Positions 1 through 13,500 of a stretch of 64,000 nucleotides of DNA are shown one piece after another (within the stretch, counting starts at the first letter, position 1; each line of letters opens with the position of its first letter). Position numbers and translations under genes: made by a program. Source of the stretch: Struthio camelus (taxonomy: Eukaryota > Chordata > Aves > Struthioniformes > Struthionidae); NCBI RefSeq assembly GCF_040807025.1, contig NC_090982.1:52683112-52747111 (forward strand), in the 5' to 3' direction. The notes beneath the pieces were generated by a model. That model saw only the letters and a list, made by a program, of their open reading frames with translations. It searched no databases and had not been told where the DNA came from.

Positions 1-1216
1 TCCCACCCTGTTCCAGTTAAGTCTGGACTACTACTTTTGCTACTGATGTAAATGCCTTGCCTATGGTCTTAATACAGGGAAAAGGCCTGTTTATTTTTAT
101 GTTAATATTGAGGAAATCAGAATGCGATTTGTAAGCAAAAAAAAAAAAGGGGGGGGGGAATCTCATTTTAGATTATTAATCAATCAGTTCTAGCTAGAAT
201 TTAGTTTTTATATTTCTGCTTTTAATGAGCCCTTTTTTACCTAATTGAATTTTACCTGCTTTCAGATAAAAATGACTCTATCCGTTTCCATATCATGGGG
301 GCATATTTATCATCTGCAGCCCAGTAATCAGGATTGTAAGGTAACTACTGTAAGCAGAAAAATGATGACTATTAGGCCCCCCAAAAGGTACAGATACTTA
401 AGAAAGCCGAGCTGGAATCTTGGAGTGTTGTGGGAGTTTTTTTGTTTGTTGGTTGGAAAAAAAAAAAAAAAAAACCACCGCACAAAAACAACACAACCAA
501 CCAGAAGCTGTGAGTGACCCATCTCTGTTCGATTAGCTACAGGAACTCTACAATTTCAAGAATTTTCTTTAAAGAAAATTCCAAGTAACTATCATGTGTG
601 CCTAAATCCACTTGCTGGCTTTTTGGGGGGTTTTGCCCTTACAATGACATGGTTCCATGGTTTTGTTTCCCTCCCCCCCGGTCTGTCTCCATTTCCTCTC
701 TGATACTGCCAAGCGGCCAGAAACTTAGGGAAAAAACACTTAGGGAAAAAACACATGATCTGGAACTAATCATAAGCTTTTGACTGCGCCTTATTCACTT
801 TTCTCTCAGCTAGACTTACTACTTGCCCCAGCTGTTGAAGCCTATTTTGTTACACCTCAGAAAGGCTTTTGAGTTCTGCTAGTGAAGACCTAAAGTGCTG
901 TTACCATTGTAGAAAATACTGTTTCCAGTTGCTTGCTGTATCCATTTTTTCATATTAGGACTCTTGTACCTTCAGCCTTATTAAGGGAAACAAGAATTCT
1001 GAATAGACAGTGCACAAAGTAAGCATACAGGCATTTGTGACCTTATTCAGGTAAATAATTGAAATTGTTTTATAAGTTTTGTTTTCTGATTTCAAATACA
1101 GCTTACAATCACTTCTTGAATTGTAATGCCATTGGAAACTCACTGAACTACTAAAATACAAGACTGTTGCCAGAAGTAGTAGACAGGTGCACAGGTAAAC
1201 CAAAAATAAAAAATAA

Positions 1217-1242
1217 TTTTTTTTTGGGGGGGGGGGGGGGGG
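1217..1242 (+). repeat. T9-G17 homopolymer junction
   Basis: A run of 9 T is directly followed by 17 G and then AAGGGGG. An uninterrupted G run of this length can form G-quadruplexes and is prone to length change and sequencing error. A smaller A-run/G-run junction lies at 139-158. Confidence 0.9.
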
Positions 1243-1958
1243 AAGGGGGAGTTTAAGTAAGAGATGATATAGTCTTGGAGTAACTGATACCAAACAGGAA
1301 GAGCTGAAGACCCAGTATTTCAGGTATTGTTGACTGCTGTATTCTTTAAAACATTTTCAGAGCAAACTGAAAAAGCAATTTCACAAAAAACACCGTTTAC
1401 AGAGTTCTGGATACAGTATTTCAGTTGTGTGTCACTCTTCCCATCTGCTTATTCTTTTCTGTTGCTATTGCAAGCAGTAACGTTGCTGTTTTCTACTATA
1501 ACTAACTCCTTCATTTTCAGTTGCAGTTTTTCCAGCTGTTCAACTTTGGGGAAAACTGCCAAGTAGTACTCCCACCAACACAATCCCCTGCCCCAACCAC
1601 AAACCCCTTCCCCCCCCCCTTTTTTTTTTAATTGAAGAAGCATTGATTATCCAGCATATATCAGGATACATTGCAGCCCTCTCTCTAGAACAGCAGGCAT
1701 GTTGATATGTCACCTTTCTTAACACTGTAATGTTCACTGATTGAATTGCATGAGCTGACATTAACATTTTAGAACTTCGTATGCCATAAAGAAAAATTGT
1801 TTAGAAAACCAGAATTATGTAACACTGAATTTTTTGTATATTCAGAGAACTCTACCAGTTACTGGCATGCTGGGCAAGGGTTCATTAACTCCATCAAAAC
1901 TAAATGTACCTTCTGTCTCCTAAGAAGGATTGTTTATCATTTGTATACATTATGTTTT

Positions 1959-1964
1959 AATAAA
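1959..1964 (+). terminator. Plus-strand polyadenylation signal
   Basis: AATAAA in the context TATGTTTTAATAAAATTTAA, with T-rich sequence just downstream. It would end a plus-strand transcript near 1980-1990, facing the CAST 3' end. Confidence 0.5.
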
Positions 1965-2234
1965 ATTTAATTGGAACTTTTCAGCACAATAAGCAGTAAT
2001 TTCCTCCTGTACTTATAGCTTAGTCTTTTAGCTGCTTTGTGGCCAAAGCTAGGCCTATCTCTACAGGATGGGATTCAACAATTTATATTTGGTCCTAATT
2101 AACTGCTATAGAGCGTTGAAAAGCAAAGTGAAGGGAAAAAAGGTGTAGCAAGATCTTACCTGGACTATAAGGGGCTTCATGGAGCCTTGATGACAAATAT
2201 TTTGCTTTTTTTAAAAAAAAAAAACACAACAACA

Positions 2235-2240
2235 TTTATT
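2235..2240 (-). terminator. Candidate CAST polyadenylation signal (distal)
   Basis: AATAAA on the minus strand, followed shortly by a T-run (complement of the A-run at about 2212-2224). It could serve as a distal alternative to the signal at 2368-2373. Confidence 0.4.
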
Positions 2241-2367
2241 CACTTTTAATATGCTAATTTTAAAAATAATTTTTAAAGGTAGATGTTCCTCTTCTGCCTT
2301 TAAATGGCTATTCAGATAATAGCTGAAGATGATGAAAGAAATTACAAACATAACACATTCTAAAAAC

Positions 2368-2373
2368 TTTATT
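2368..2373 (-). terminator. Candidate CAST polyadenylation signal (proximal)
   Basis: AATAAA on the minus strand, followed by a GU-rich stretch (TGTGTTATGTTTG), which is the usual arrangement for cleavage and polyadenylation. Confidence 0.5.
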
Positions 2374-3622
2374 AGTGTGACACAGGTTCTCAATACAGAC
2401 TGTTAAGTACAGTCAAAATTCTGATTATCCTCCATCTTAAATCTTTGGGCTGTCTGTCTGGAATACTATATACTAGAGTCAGATTTTGATACCCTTACAG
2501 ATACCATCCCTAACATTACCTTCCTCTGGAAACTACTGGTGAAGTAGTACATGTGTGTAAGGAGGTGCAAAAACATGTTTTACAAGTAATTCAGAGGAAA
2601 AAGCTGAGGAATTCAGCACACCGAGGTCCCACAAGCCTGTAAACCCGTAGCAGACTTTGTTAGGGGGTACTTGCTCTTGGTGCCTGCTCTCTTGAGGACC
2701 AGCTGCATATTACACTGTTCCTGCAGCATTAACTTCTGCTCTATTCCTGCACTCCCTGCTGGGAGTACTGACAGAGGAACAGAGGCAAGGGCTAGAAACA
2801 GTGCAACGATGTCCTGCTGTCGACCTGAGTTTCTCTTTAACCTGTTAAGGCTCATGTACCTTCTTTTTTTCCCCTCTTCTGTGATAACAATGGTGTGTGG
2901 TACATAGTGATTTGTATTTGGATCAGTCCTGAGACTCCTGAACTTATGAGATAACAGCACAGATGCAATTGGAAGTAAAAAAGTAAAATTTCTTCTTTTC
3001 TAGTGGTTTTTTGGTCGTTTTAACTATGGTTAAGGCATCATCCAAAATTTATCTTTCTAATAAACTGCTTCATCAGGGGCATCTATCACCAGTTTCTCAT
3101 TCTTTAGCTATCCACAGCCTATCTATGGTTTCTTACCAGGAACTGCCTTGAGGAAATACTTTATACAGCCAAGCTGAGGATAAGTCAAGCTCATTACATT
3201 CCAGAATTCTTAATGCTTTCACTGCAACATTAACAACGCTAGCACATACTTATCAACTTTTCTGAGATTTACAGGCACTATGTAGAGATTATGTGCAAAA
3301 GTTTGCAATTTTTTTCTTTTGGCATTGCTATTAATTTATGAAATATATTTCTTACAAATATAAAGCATCCTTTCCCTCCTAGAACTGAAGAAAATTACAA
3401 GAATTCAAAATGTATCAGTACAATAAAATGAATGGCTAAAAAAAAAAAAATCTTAATCCATTACTGGAAAAAAAGAAAATATGAAAAACCTCCAGCAAAT
3501 ACCACTGTACAAAAACCACCCAGAATAACCCCATGTTTTTTGCATCAGCTTTTGTTCTTCAGGAATAATTATCCCGCAGCAGAAAGAAGACTTTTTACAC
3601 CATGTGCCAAGATCCTGGAAGC

Positions 3623-3644
3623 AAAAAAAAAAAAAAAAAAAAAA
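3623..3644 (+). repeat. Poly-A run (T tract of 3' UTR acceptor on minus)
   Basis: About 22 consecutive A. On the minus strand it forms the pyrimidine tract just upstream of the GCTTCCAG acceptor of the putative terminal exon. Confidence 0.9.
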
Positions 3645-4460
3645 GTTAAGAAATTAAATGAAAGAAGATAAGCATAAAGCACATTAGCTTGGAAAAAAAT
3701 TGCTGAATAGATCAGAGAAGAATTATCAGAAACACAGACATTCAGAGAAAGGAAGAAATCCAGGAAGAAGTAATATCAAAAGCCATTAGGTCTTGTTTGA
3801 AAGTGATACTACAGTAAGGTCAGTTCATGGAAGTAGTCAAGCAAACTGCTAAGTGATGAGTATGAGAGACTGTAATTACCTACACTTGTATTAAGGATGT
3901 GATCAAGCTAAATATAAAGAAATATACAGTAATAGTGGAACAAAGGTATAGAACAGGGCTATACGTAAGCCAAGAACAGAACACTGAAACCTGCTATACC
4001 TGTCAGCTTAGTTGTGATTTTTTTTTTTTTTTAAATACCTGTTCTGGACACTGTTCCAAAATTAGCCTGGTAGAGAAGTAATGAAACAAGCTCACTGTCC
4101 CACAGATAAAAATAATCAGTGGAAATAGACTTGGTCTTAACTACTCTGAATAAAGGTCTTACTGGGGAAGCAGTAGGAGTGACAAGCCTTAGAACACTTA
4201 AAATTGTATGAACTTAAGGAAATTGAGCTAAAGGAAGTAACTCTTCACCAACTGTGGGGAGAGCGAGAGAGAGAAAAAAAAAAACTAGCATGTCTCTTTC
4301 TGCTTAGGATTCTCTACAATGAAGTTTAAAATCATCCCAAGTATTTTCTCTCTCAGTGAGCCACCTCCTCATTTTAGTTAGGAGTGTCACTGAGAGTTAA
4401 CTTTTAACGCTTAGGTAAATTGTCTTTATAGTAGTTCAGAGAATAGACAAGAAATCTCAC

Positions 4461-4527
4461 CCGATAACGTCAACGTTTAGCTTGTTTTCTGCTTCTCAGA
4501 TTTGCTGCTGGAGGACTGTTCCCTTGC
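4461..4527 (-). CDS. CAST: CAST last coding exon with stop codon
   Basis: This reads [16 protein letters not shown] and then TAA (bases 4479-4477). It resembles the AASSSKAPKNGGK tail of mammalian calpastatin but is shorter. Acceptor CCTTTAG. A good donor CGG|GTGAGA follows 16 bases after the stop, so the 3' UTR is probably split. The stop lies too close to that junction to trigger nonsense-mediated decay. Confidence 0.85.
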
Positions 4528-7500
4528 CTAAAGGGAAAAAAGATGCATGAGACAGACAGTAAGAAACTATGAACAAAGCTAAACTTTGAAATAAAACAGT
4601 GACAGATACTCATCCGAAGTCACAGTTCAAACATAAATATGATGTGCCCAGGAAATACAGATAATTTAGCAAGAGCATTTGTAACTTTTTGTGCATATTT
4701 ATCTTCATTGTTCCTCCATCACTTATTTTATTTCAGAGTTTGTGGCTGACCTCTTCATACCCTATTTCTTGACATCATCTATCCTATGTTAGTGATCCAG
4801 TCACAGTTCGGAACTTAAAAAACCATACTCTTCCGAATAGGAGTTCCAGATCTCCCAATTTTACCTTGAAAACTGCGCAACAGCTCTGTTGTTACACAAA
4901 AGCAATGGGCAGCAATTTTATAGTGAAAAAAACACTCCTACACTGCAATCACTTAAATACAAAATTTCTACAGCAGATATGTTATTGTTTGATTCAGACA
5001 TCTATCTGCATCTATTTCTCAGGATAGTGAGAGAACAACTTGATAGGAGAAGTTTCTTCCTAAATCCATTTTTTAACCAAAATCTATTTTCTGTATTTCT
5101 AGATCACAAAGAAAAAAAAAAGCAAGCAACATGATTAATTTTTTTAAATGCATCTTTTAAAGAAATTACTTCCTCCCTTTTCTACTAGATTCATTCTTCG
5201 TACTTATTTATGAATATATGTAGGGCTTTATTCATTTTTAAAAATAAATTATGATAAAAAGTTGAGAAGTGTGGTTGAAACAGTCATTTTCAGGATGTTA
5301 TTATTTAAAATTGTCAAACTACTCCAGTTTTGTAGAAAATAATAGCATTTTATGTTTATGCTTAATTCATAAAGGGAACATCGCTGTGTTAAGAGCTGAA
5401 CACAGGGTTTTGGAAATAAAAGAGAACAACGTCAGTGGCTGCAGGAGAGAAAACAGTTTCTTCTAGGTAAGAAACGGAACGATTTGAGAAACCATTGCAG
5501 AATAAAGAAACAGAAGGGAAAAGTGATGGGGTCCAGAGGCAAGCATAGGCCTGCGAAGTGTGACGGTCTTAGATCAGCAAATACCACAGCGAGGAGTCCG
5601 AGCATTACATGGAACATACACAGAGCCCCTGTGTGGAAGGCCACATGAATGCCAGCTACTTTTTCTTGAAAGAAAGATTTTTAGCCCCTATTTATCTAAA
5701 AATCCCTTGAAATAGGCAGGTGCTTTTCTCTCAGATACATACATAAATGGATCAAGTTGAGTTTACTACTATAAAACTTTCCGCAAACTAATACCCAGAT
5801 AATAGGAATCCAAATTCCAGTTGCCCATCTTCGCATTTATACTGCATGATAACCCTTACTATCCATATGGTAATGTGAACATACCTTTTTAGGATCTTTG
5901 GGTTTTCTCTCCTCCTTTGGGGTTGGTTTAGTGGTGGTGGTGGTCTTTCCACTTTTGTCCTACACTCCAGAGAACAAAATAATTACAGTTACAAACAGAT
6001 CAGAGAAACAGTGGTCACTCCTCCATGATACCTGCCATAACGAATTATTTTAGATGTGGATTGTAAGGTGGGAGAGTTCAATTGCACATACATGTAACTA
6101 CTTCCTTAATCCAAAGAAAGCTAGAATCTGGAGCTTTGTTTAATATTGGGGAGACCAGGGCACCAGGAAGCAAACAAAGATGATACAGCTGATATATTTG
6201 GGCAGATATTGTGTTTAGTACAAAGCAATAATATTGCACCAGAAGATTTGCTCTGAAGTTCACAACCAAATAAACTACCCTTATATTGTATTTAAAAATA
6301 TCAAGATTATGTTTTAATTGAGCCATCTCAGGATTCACTGTCAAAGCCAGCCATGACTGTTAGCACCTGGGTATCTCCCCCGACCTGAGGGACACAGAAT
6401 TAGTTTTCTTTCGGTATAAGTTACCGTATCTAGCTGTGCTGATCTAAAATTGCCTTCTAGAATAGGATGGTTTTGAAAAAAAAACCACTGTCATGCAAGA
6501 GTGTAGCTAAAGGGATCAGGGTGCACAGTACTGAGAAAGTATTGATTAAAAATATGCCATAATGCCATCAACTGCTAGGATACTCAGAACAAATTCAAAA
6601 AAATATATACACCAAGCAACTATTTTTCAGGGAAAGGGGACAGAATTTATTTGGAGACTAACCGATTACACTACGTGAGAGAACGTGAACCATAAAATTG
6701 GCTTTTACAGTTCCCAAACATTTTAATGTGGCAACAATTCAACATTTGTAGTAAGCCTATTATTTATTAATAAATGGGCATACCGAGAAAAGGCCTCAAT
6801 TGATGCCAACCAGAAGGTATTAGATCTTCCTATGGAAGAGCTAATGGATTCCTATAGATGAACATGCCGATTGGTCAGAGGAGCTTATTTAGGAATGGAG
6901 TCATCTCCCCCTGGGAATTGCATCTGATTTGAATTTTAGTTTCAAGGCTTTTTCTTTTCCTTTTTTTTTTTTTTTTTTTTTTTAACTTACTGGTAGAGGG
7001 GAGCAACAAACATAAGCATAAAAGCACAGAACAGGACCATAATCAATATTTTAAGTATGAACAAACTTGTAATTCTCTTTTCGTAACTGGGTGCTTTGTG
7101 GTATAAGCTTAAGGAAACTTACTCAGAATTCCCTTGGGAACTGGTTACGCTGCCATGGCTGCGTCTGTCAGAGGGAATTAAGTTTTGACTACTAGTATAG
7201 TGGATTGCTCAAAAACAAGGCAAATTCAAGCCTTATTTCTTTCTTCCTTCTTCTCACAGGACATGCCAGTGCAGACTGGCTGGAAGCAAGCAGGTGACTA
7301 TTGCAGGAATAAGGCAGGGACTGACTGGTAGGAGTTGGTAGCAGGGTAGAGACAACTGCAGCTGCTTTAACCAGCTAAGTGAAAAAAAACATTCACCACC
7401 AAAAAAAAAAAAAGAAAAAAGAAAAAAGAAAAAAAGATGTTTAGCATTTCTTTTCCCTGTAGGTAAGGGACCTGGGCATAGAATGGAATTTGTCACTTAC

Positions 7501-10500
7501 AAGACAAGGGAGCAAATGGCTAACAAGGAGTTACTGGTTCTTGATTACAGTTTGAGTACTTGTAGAAAACAAAGGAGTCCAGGATTTTAGCACCACTATC
7601 CCCCAAACTCCCCCAAACTGCCGTAGTGTGCCCCTAGGCTCCTCTGCCAAGGAATCGTGAAAGAAGACTGCAGTTTTCTGCCAAGTTCCAACAGGTACAG
7701 CAGATGTCTTAAAGTCAAGACAAGACCTCTCCCCCTGTCCAGGCTCAAGGCAACAAATGCTAGGCTGAGGGAGAGCAAGCAGAAAGCAAGTTTCATAGTG
7801 CTTCTATGCTTCTACCCAAACCTGGATCAAATATCAGTCTCCTCTTTTAAATCATTTTCCAGCACAATCATCCTTTTTCACACATGTAAGCATAACGCCA
7901 TCCTCATGTCGATGGCTTCCAGATCTATGCAGCTAACGCCGCTACTTCATTTCATACAGCCTCACTTTCTCACTACTTTGCTGGAAGAAGTCTGACAGAA
8001 GTCAGCCAGCTGTTTTTAAGTTGACGGCAGGACAAATAAACGCTTCATTTCTCACTACAACCCCTCTCCAAACCATTGCTTCCTCTTTATTGTCAACTCT
8101 ATCGTTTTCCCTAACATGTATCGAGAACTCTTTTTTCAAACTCTGTCATCTTCTCTCTGCAAAACCCCTCTTGAACTGCTTCTCTGTTCCAGCCTACAAC
8201 TATTCCTAGGTAGTGCATGCATGCAGTCATTAAAAACTGTCTTTCTCCTCTTCCTTTTTCTTTTCTTTTTTTTTTTTTTTTTTTAACTCTAATCTGTACA
8301 AAATCTGTTACCAGAATTCCCTACTCATCTCACATCTCCTAGCCTGTCTTACCTCTCTAAAAGACCCTGAATATCTCAAACCTACTTCTCTCCAAACATT
8401 TAGTATATAAGAAGAAACTTCAAACTTTCATTAAAAAAAAAAAAAATCAGACAATCATTACATCTTGACAGCACCTTCCAAAGAGGCCAGCTTTAAACCT
8501 AAATTGCAAAGACATGTAAAGAAAATTCATGGATTAGCTAAAAAAAAGTTTATTTTGCAAGATGGCAGAAAATGTCCTACCTTTGAGTGCTGTGGTGTGG
8601 CAGGAGCCTTCGCACATGTATCAAAGTCACCTGATAGAGCATCAATAGCTGCAGAGTCATCTGTAGGCTTCTGCAATAATTATGATTCTGATACATACAA
8701 TTTTCTGATTCATACAACATGCACTACTTCCTGACAGCCAATTAATTTTTCAGGTATTTAAGCCCAGTTTAATCATCCTTTTCTTAATAAAAGATATCGT
8801 AGCTCTACGCAAATGTTAAAAGAGGTGTCTATTTGACGTTCCCAAATCACGTAAGTTTTGAATACTGAGTCTTAATACCCCTAGTACGTTATGCACTAAA
8901 ACTGTACATATTCTGAAGAGTTACCAGTAAGAAAAAATTTACCGTCCACACTGCTACAATTACCCACTGCATTCAACAGTATTTGTGAGAATTTGCTATA
9001 AAAGTCATGCCTTGAGTCTACAGTGACACCACTTTGGGGAAAAAAAAAAAAAATCAGCGCACATAGGATGGAACAAATATAGCACAAAAATATAGTAAGT
9101 TTTACCTTTTTTTCCTTTGGTTTCACATCATCTTTCGCTGTTGGCTCTACCGGTTGATCCTTTAAAAGGAGAAAGATTTCATCCTCCTTTTGAGCTGGTC
9201 AGATTAGTTTTAGCATACAAGTACTTACGTATTACATTTGGAATGTACAGATGACCAAGAAAAAAATCAAACCTTTCTGAACTAATTTCTTCATTTCTCA
9301 TGCTATGTGGCTATCCCAAAGCCCCTTCATAATCTATTTTCATGATCTGTTTTTTTGATTGCATGTCTGTGGTCTCACCTTTCTATCCTTGTAATCATAC
9401 TTCTTCTACTGGAAGAATAGTTTCTTGCAGCTCCCTCTTGGTGGACAAGATTAAATCACTGTCAGTGACTCGTCAGAGTGAATGACAGTTCCACAGGGCT
9501 GTAAGTATTTCATAATCTGAATAACGCTCTCTGCCCCCGAATGTAAAAATATTTTGAATGAAGAAGCATCATTAGCCACAGCATACAAAAATCTCCTGTT
9601 TACCCGAGACTATAATGCCAAGCTTTTTAAGGGGGACTCCCTATTTGTTTACCTGGTTTTCCTGAGCGCTTACAACACTGCGCCTGTTTAACTGGAATCT
9701 CTACTGCTGAATCTCCAGCTTTGGTTGATTGTAATTGGTTGGTTTAAAGTGTTTACCTGTTCAGACCGCCCAATTCAGAAGAAAAAAAAAAAAGAAAGAA
9801 AAAAGAAACAAACAAACCCAAATCTAAAACTGTTCCTTTTTTCTTTCATTTCTTTTTTCCTTTTCAAAGCAAATGTATACAATGATTTGGAGAGCTATTC
9901 TAAGTATACATCCTCAACTCTAATACATGAATATAATTCATACACTTACTCAGCTCCACTGTTCTCCTCTGAGTTCCAGAGATGGCAAGACTGGCTCATA
10001 CGTACAGATTTCTAGTGTTGCAGTAAAATTGCTAAATAAAAACTAACAAAGCTTCTGCTTACCTGTCCACCCGACTCCAGAAGTTTCTGATAGTCTGGTG
10101 GGATAGTATCATCTCTTTCTCCAAGTTTGTCTCTGTGTTCAGATTTAGCCTTTTCCTGAAATTATTTAATTTGTAACAACTTTAATACTGGTATCTTTTA
10201 TTGGTACTTTGAGATGCTAATCAACAACTGCAATAGTTACAGGTTCTTCTCTATTATGCAGGATATCCCAGTTTGACAAATTAGTAGAAATGCTAGAAAG
10301 ATTAGCAAAAAATACATTAGAGAGTTCATTAAGCTTGAATACATGAGGACAGAAGCATTTTTTGAAATTAAAAGTTTAGAATTATTGGAAATAACCATAT
10401 ATTTATTCCACCATGAGGAGTGTATGACATGTACAAAACTTTCTAAATTACTAGCTGTCAATGGATGTACACTTTTAATAAGTTAAAAATATATATACAC

Positions 10501-13500
10501 AGCAGCATCGCAACATAAAGAAAACAGTTATGCCAACTGTCCGTTCTGCTTTTCAACAATATGACTAAAAAAAAAATTATTCTACACTTCCACACTGAAG
10601 CTCATCCATGCACTGCAGCTCATCCATGCACTGCAGCAGCTTAAAACACAAAACTGACATTCTCGTGATGTCTTAGCCATGAATGTGTCTGAGCATCTGT
10701 GGCCTAAGAGAAGGCACTTCTCCACCTAACACCAAACTGATCAAGGCTGGCTTACACGTCTTACCAGACTTAGGAGGCAGAGACAGCTTCAAACACAACA
10801 CTACTAGAGGACAGAGCACCACAGGCTCCTGTGTACCACAAGGAGGGCAGCATTCATCACACTGAGTTTATTTTTCTATTTATACTGCTTTTATTTCTGA
10901 CAAGCATAGCAGGAACATGCCAAATATAACAGCTGATTTAGATTCAAATAGGTTTTTAAGCATGTTGCTGAAGAATATTTTTGTATTTGTAAAAAACCAA
11001 CCTTTTATGGAACTTTTTTTTTTCTAAACTGAAATATTTCATCCAGTATGAGCGTCTTCCATGCTTTTAAAACACCAACACAAAAAGAAAGCTGGGTTCC
11101 TACAGCTACACTGCCACTGAGGCACAGAAATCACTGAGATCTCACACATGAACAGTTGCTATGGCAAGGAACCACACTGTAACCATAACATATAAGCCTT
11201 TTCATAATGAGGCAAAATATCTCCACACTGGAAGTCTGTCCTGAGATTAGGGGAAAAAAAAAATCTTCTTTCAGTTCCCACCCTAAAATGTAATTATGGG
11301 CAGCTTATGGTCATTTTTTCCCCAATAATGTTCTTTAACTTTAGTCCTGTTTATAGTGTACTACTACTACGCAGAGATGCATCCACTTTTCTCTGGCATT
11401 TTCTTATGAGCAGAAATTTGCCACCTTTTTGGCTAAACACACATCATTGTTATAGCCAACTTTCACGCTTAATGGAATGCTTTAAAATTAAGGCCTTTAT
11501 ACAACTGTAAGGAGAAAGATTGTATTAAAAAAAACAGGAATAAACAAATGAAAGAACAAAACTGAATACATTAACATGTCTGTTGATAAACTAGATGTTT
11601 GTGAGGTTATACAATTCAACTAAGTTTCACAAAAAGACGACCATAAAATTCACTTTAGAAACAAAGGAAGAAAGAAAGGCACTGAAGTGAAATTATTGCA
11701 AATTTCTCCTAACATTTCAACTATCACCTCAAAATGTCTAAGATATATTAACTAATTCCACATTTATCACAAAACTCACAAACAATGCAGTTGATTCAAG
11801 AGTGTATGCTGAGAAGCAAAAAACACAAAAGTGAACTGATTAATACAGCTACACGAGGTACAAAATTAATATAGGACTAAGATTACTTGAAAAAAACATA
11901 TCTGAAAATCACGTGCCATGTACTCCCATGAGGAATACTGTAGTATACTACTTTTTAAAAAAAAATCCCTATAAAATAAAGTCAATGTCTCAGTTCTTTC
12001 AGGCAGCACAAATTTCAGAACGTCTTTTATTACCTTTACTTCATCCACAACTGGTTTGTTCTCATCAGGGTCAGGTTCTCTTTGTCCCAAGGAATCAGAC
12101 AGGAGATCTAAGGCTTCATCCATCTCTTTTCCTCCCTACCAAAGTATAAACATATTTGCAAAAGCAAATCGGCTGTAAAAATAATTTAGTTCATCAAGCT
12201 AAAATAAATACTGACTAATGAACTGTTAACTTCAGCAAACAATGAACAATCAACTCCGCCTCTGTAATTGCAACGCACTGGTAATAGCACATATAATAGC
12301 TGGAAAAAAATTACAGGTTATTTAGACCTAGAGAGCATATAATTTCAGGAAAGGGTTACAGAGTTGATTCTAATGCCTTTCTTTTGTTATGCATAAGCCA
12401 AACTGATCTAATGAAACTAGTTCTACAAGAAGGTTATATTTCATAGGTGCCATTCATTTTGCAAACATCATTATCAGTGCAGATTAGCTGCTAAGCAAGT
12501 GTCAGTCTGAATTCACATTTTTAACAGTTAAATGTAATAATATTTAAAAATTTTAAATTCAAAACTTTTTAAAGTTAAATTTGACTGAATTAAAACTGAA
12601 TTAAAATATTTTATCTTCAATATGTAGGGTCTTTTGCTTATTCATGCCAGTTTTATTCAAACGCTGGTTAGGAAAAAAGAAAAAGGGACCTTAAACGGAA
12701 CAAAACCTAGGTGGGAGGAGTTTCTTTTATTCCCTTCTCAATTAGATTGAAAACACTAGAGGGAGCTCTCACTGCACAAATCAAGAAAGAAAAAGGAAGA
12801 GACATGCAACATTATTGTTTAATGCAATTTAGGAAAGTCCTCCTGCTACTGAAAAGGAGGTTATGGAACTGCCTTTTCCACCATTAACCTTGAACTCATT
12901 CTTTTATAGGCTTCAGAGATGACTTTGCCACTATGCCAATGACTATGCTACCATTTTTTGAAATGCTGTCACTAGCCAACCACAAAAAGAATGACATGGT
13001 TCAACAAAAGGCCAACCTGCCCAAAAATGAAACCAGCTGCAGGTAGATATTATCCGCATCTACCCACAGAAATGAAACGCACAAATCCACTCAGGTCCTC
13101 TGTAATTCTGGAGGAATCTACATAGGGATGGGCACTTCTTCCAAGTGCAGATGATGGGTTTTCAAAAGCAAACTGAAATACACCATAAAATGGAATTCAG
13201 ACTACACAGATGAAACAGTCTTAACATTCAGCTGAACATGAAGATGAAATGTCCATGAAATCTCAAACTCTTTTTCCAGAGAAAGCTTTTTTCAGCCAAT
13301 AGCCTGTCTTATCAATAAATGATTTAAATTTGCAACACTCTACTGGTAAAACTGGTCTGACCATACCTCCCATTTCCCTTCATCACTCAGATCTGAGTTG
13401 GAACTAAAAAGTGTTGCTTACTGAGGTAGAAGCTGGAGGAGCTGCTGCGTGCACTGAAAAAACTGTAGCAGCAGAGACAACTTCAGAGGAATCTGTAGGT

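Larger units (their letters stand above)
1..1985 (+). other. Probable 3' UTR or end of a convergent plus-strand gene (ERAP1 by synteny)
   Basis: No confident coding exon is seen. The sequence is AT-rich with homopolymer runs and ends in a textbook AATAAA at 1959-1964. In vertebrates the gene downstream of CAST in tail-to-tail orientation is the aminopeptidase ERAP1, so this may be its 3' UTR. A possible plus-strand acceptor (ACCTGCTTTCAG) lies at 253-264. Without coding sequence the identity is only an inference. Confidence 0.3.
2220..3614 (-). other. CAST: Probable terminal 3' UTR exon of CAST
   Basis: On the minus strand a very strong acceptor, a poly-T tract (complement of 3623-3644) followed by GCTTCCAG, starts an exon at 3614. 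The sequence below it has no long open frame. It ends near two AATAAA signals, at 2373-2368 and 2240-2235. Inference: the short non-coding end of the 4461-4527 exon splices to this exon. No transcript evidence is available. Confidence 0.5.

Noticed and set aside
245..517. 90-codon open frame on the plus strand near the left edge
   Set aside because: Ends in translated A-runs and has no similarity to the aminopeptidase expected there; probably untranslated sequence.
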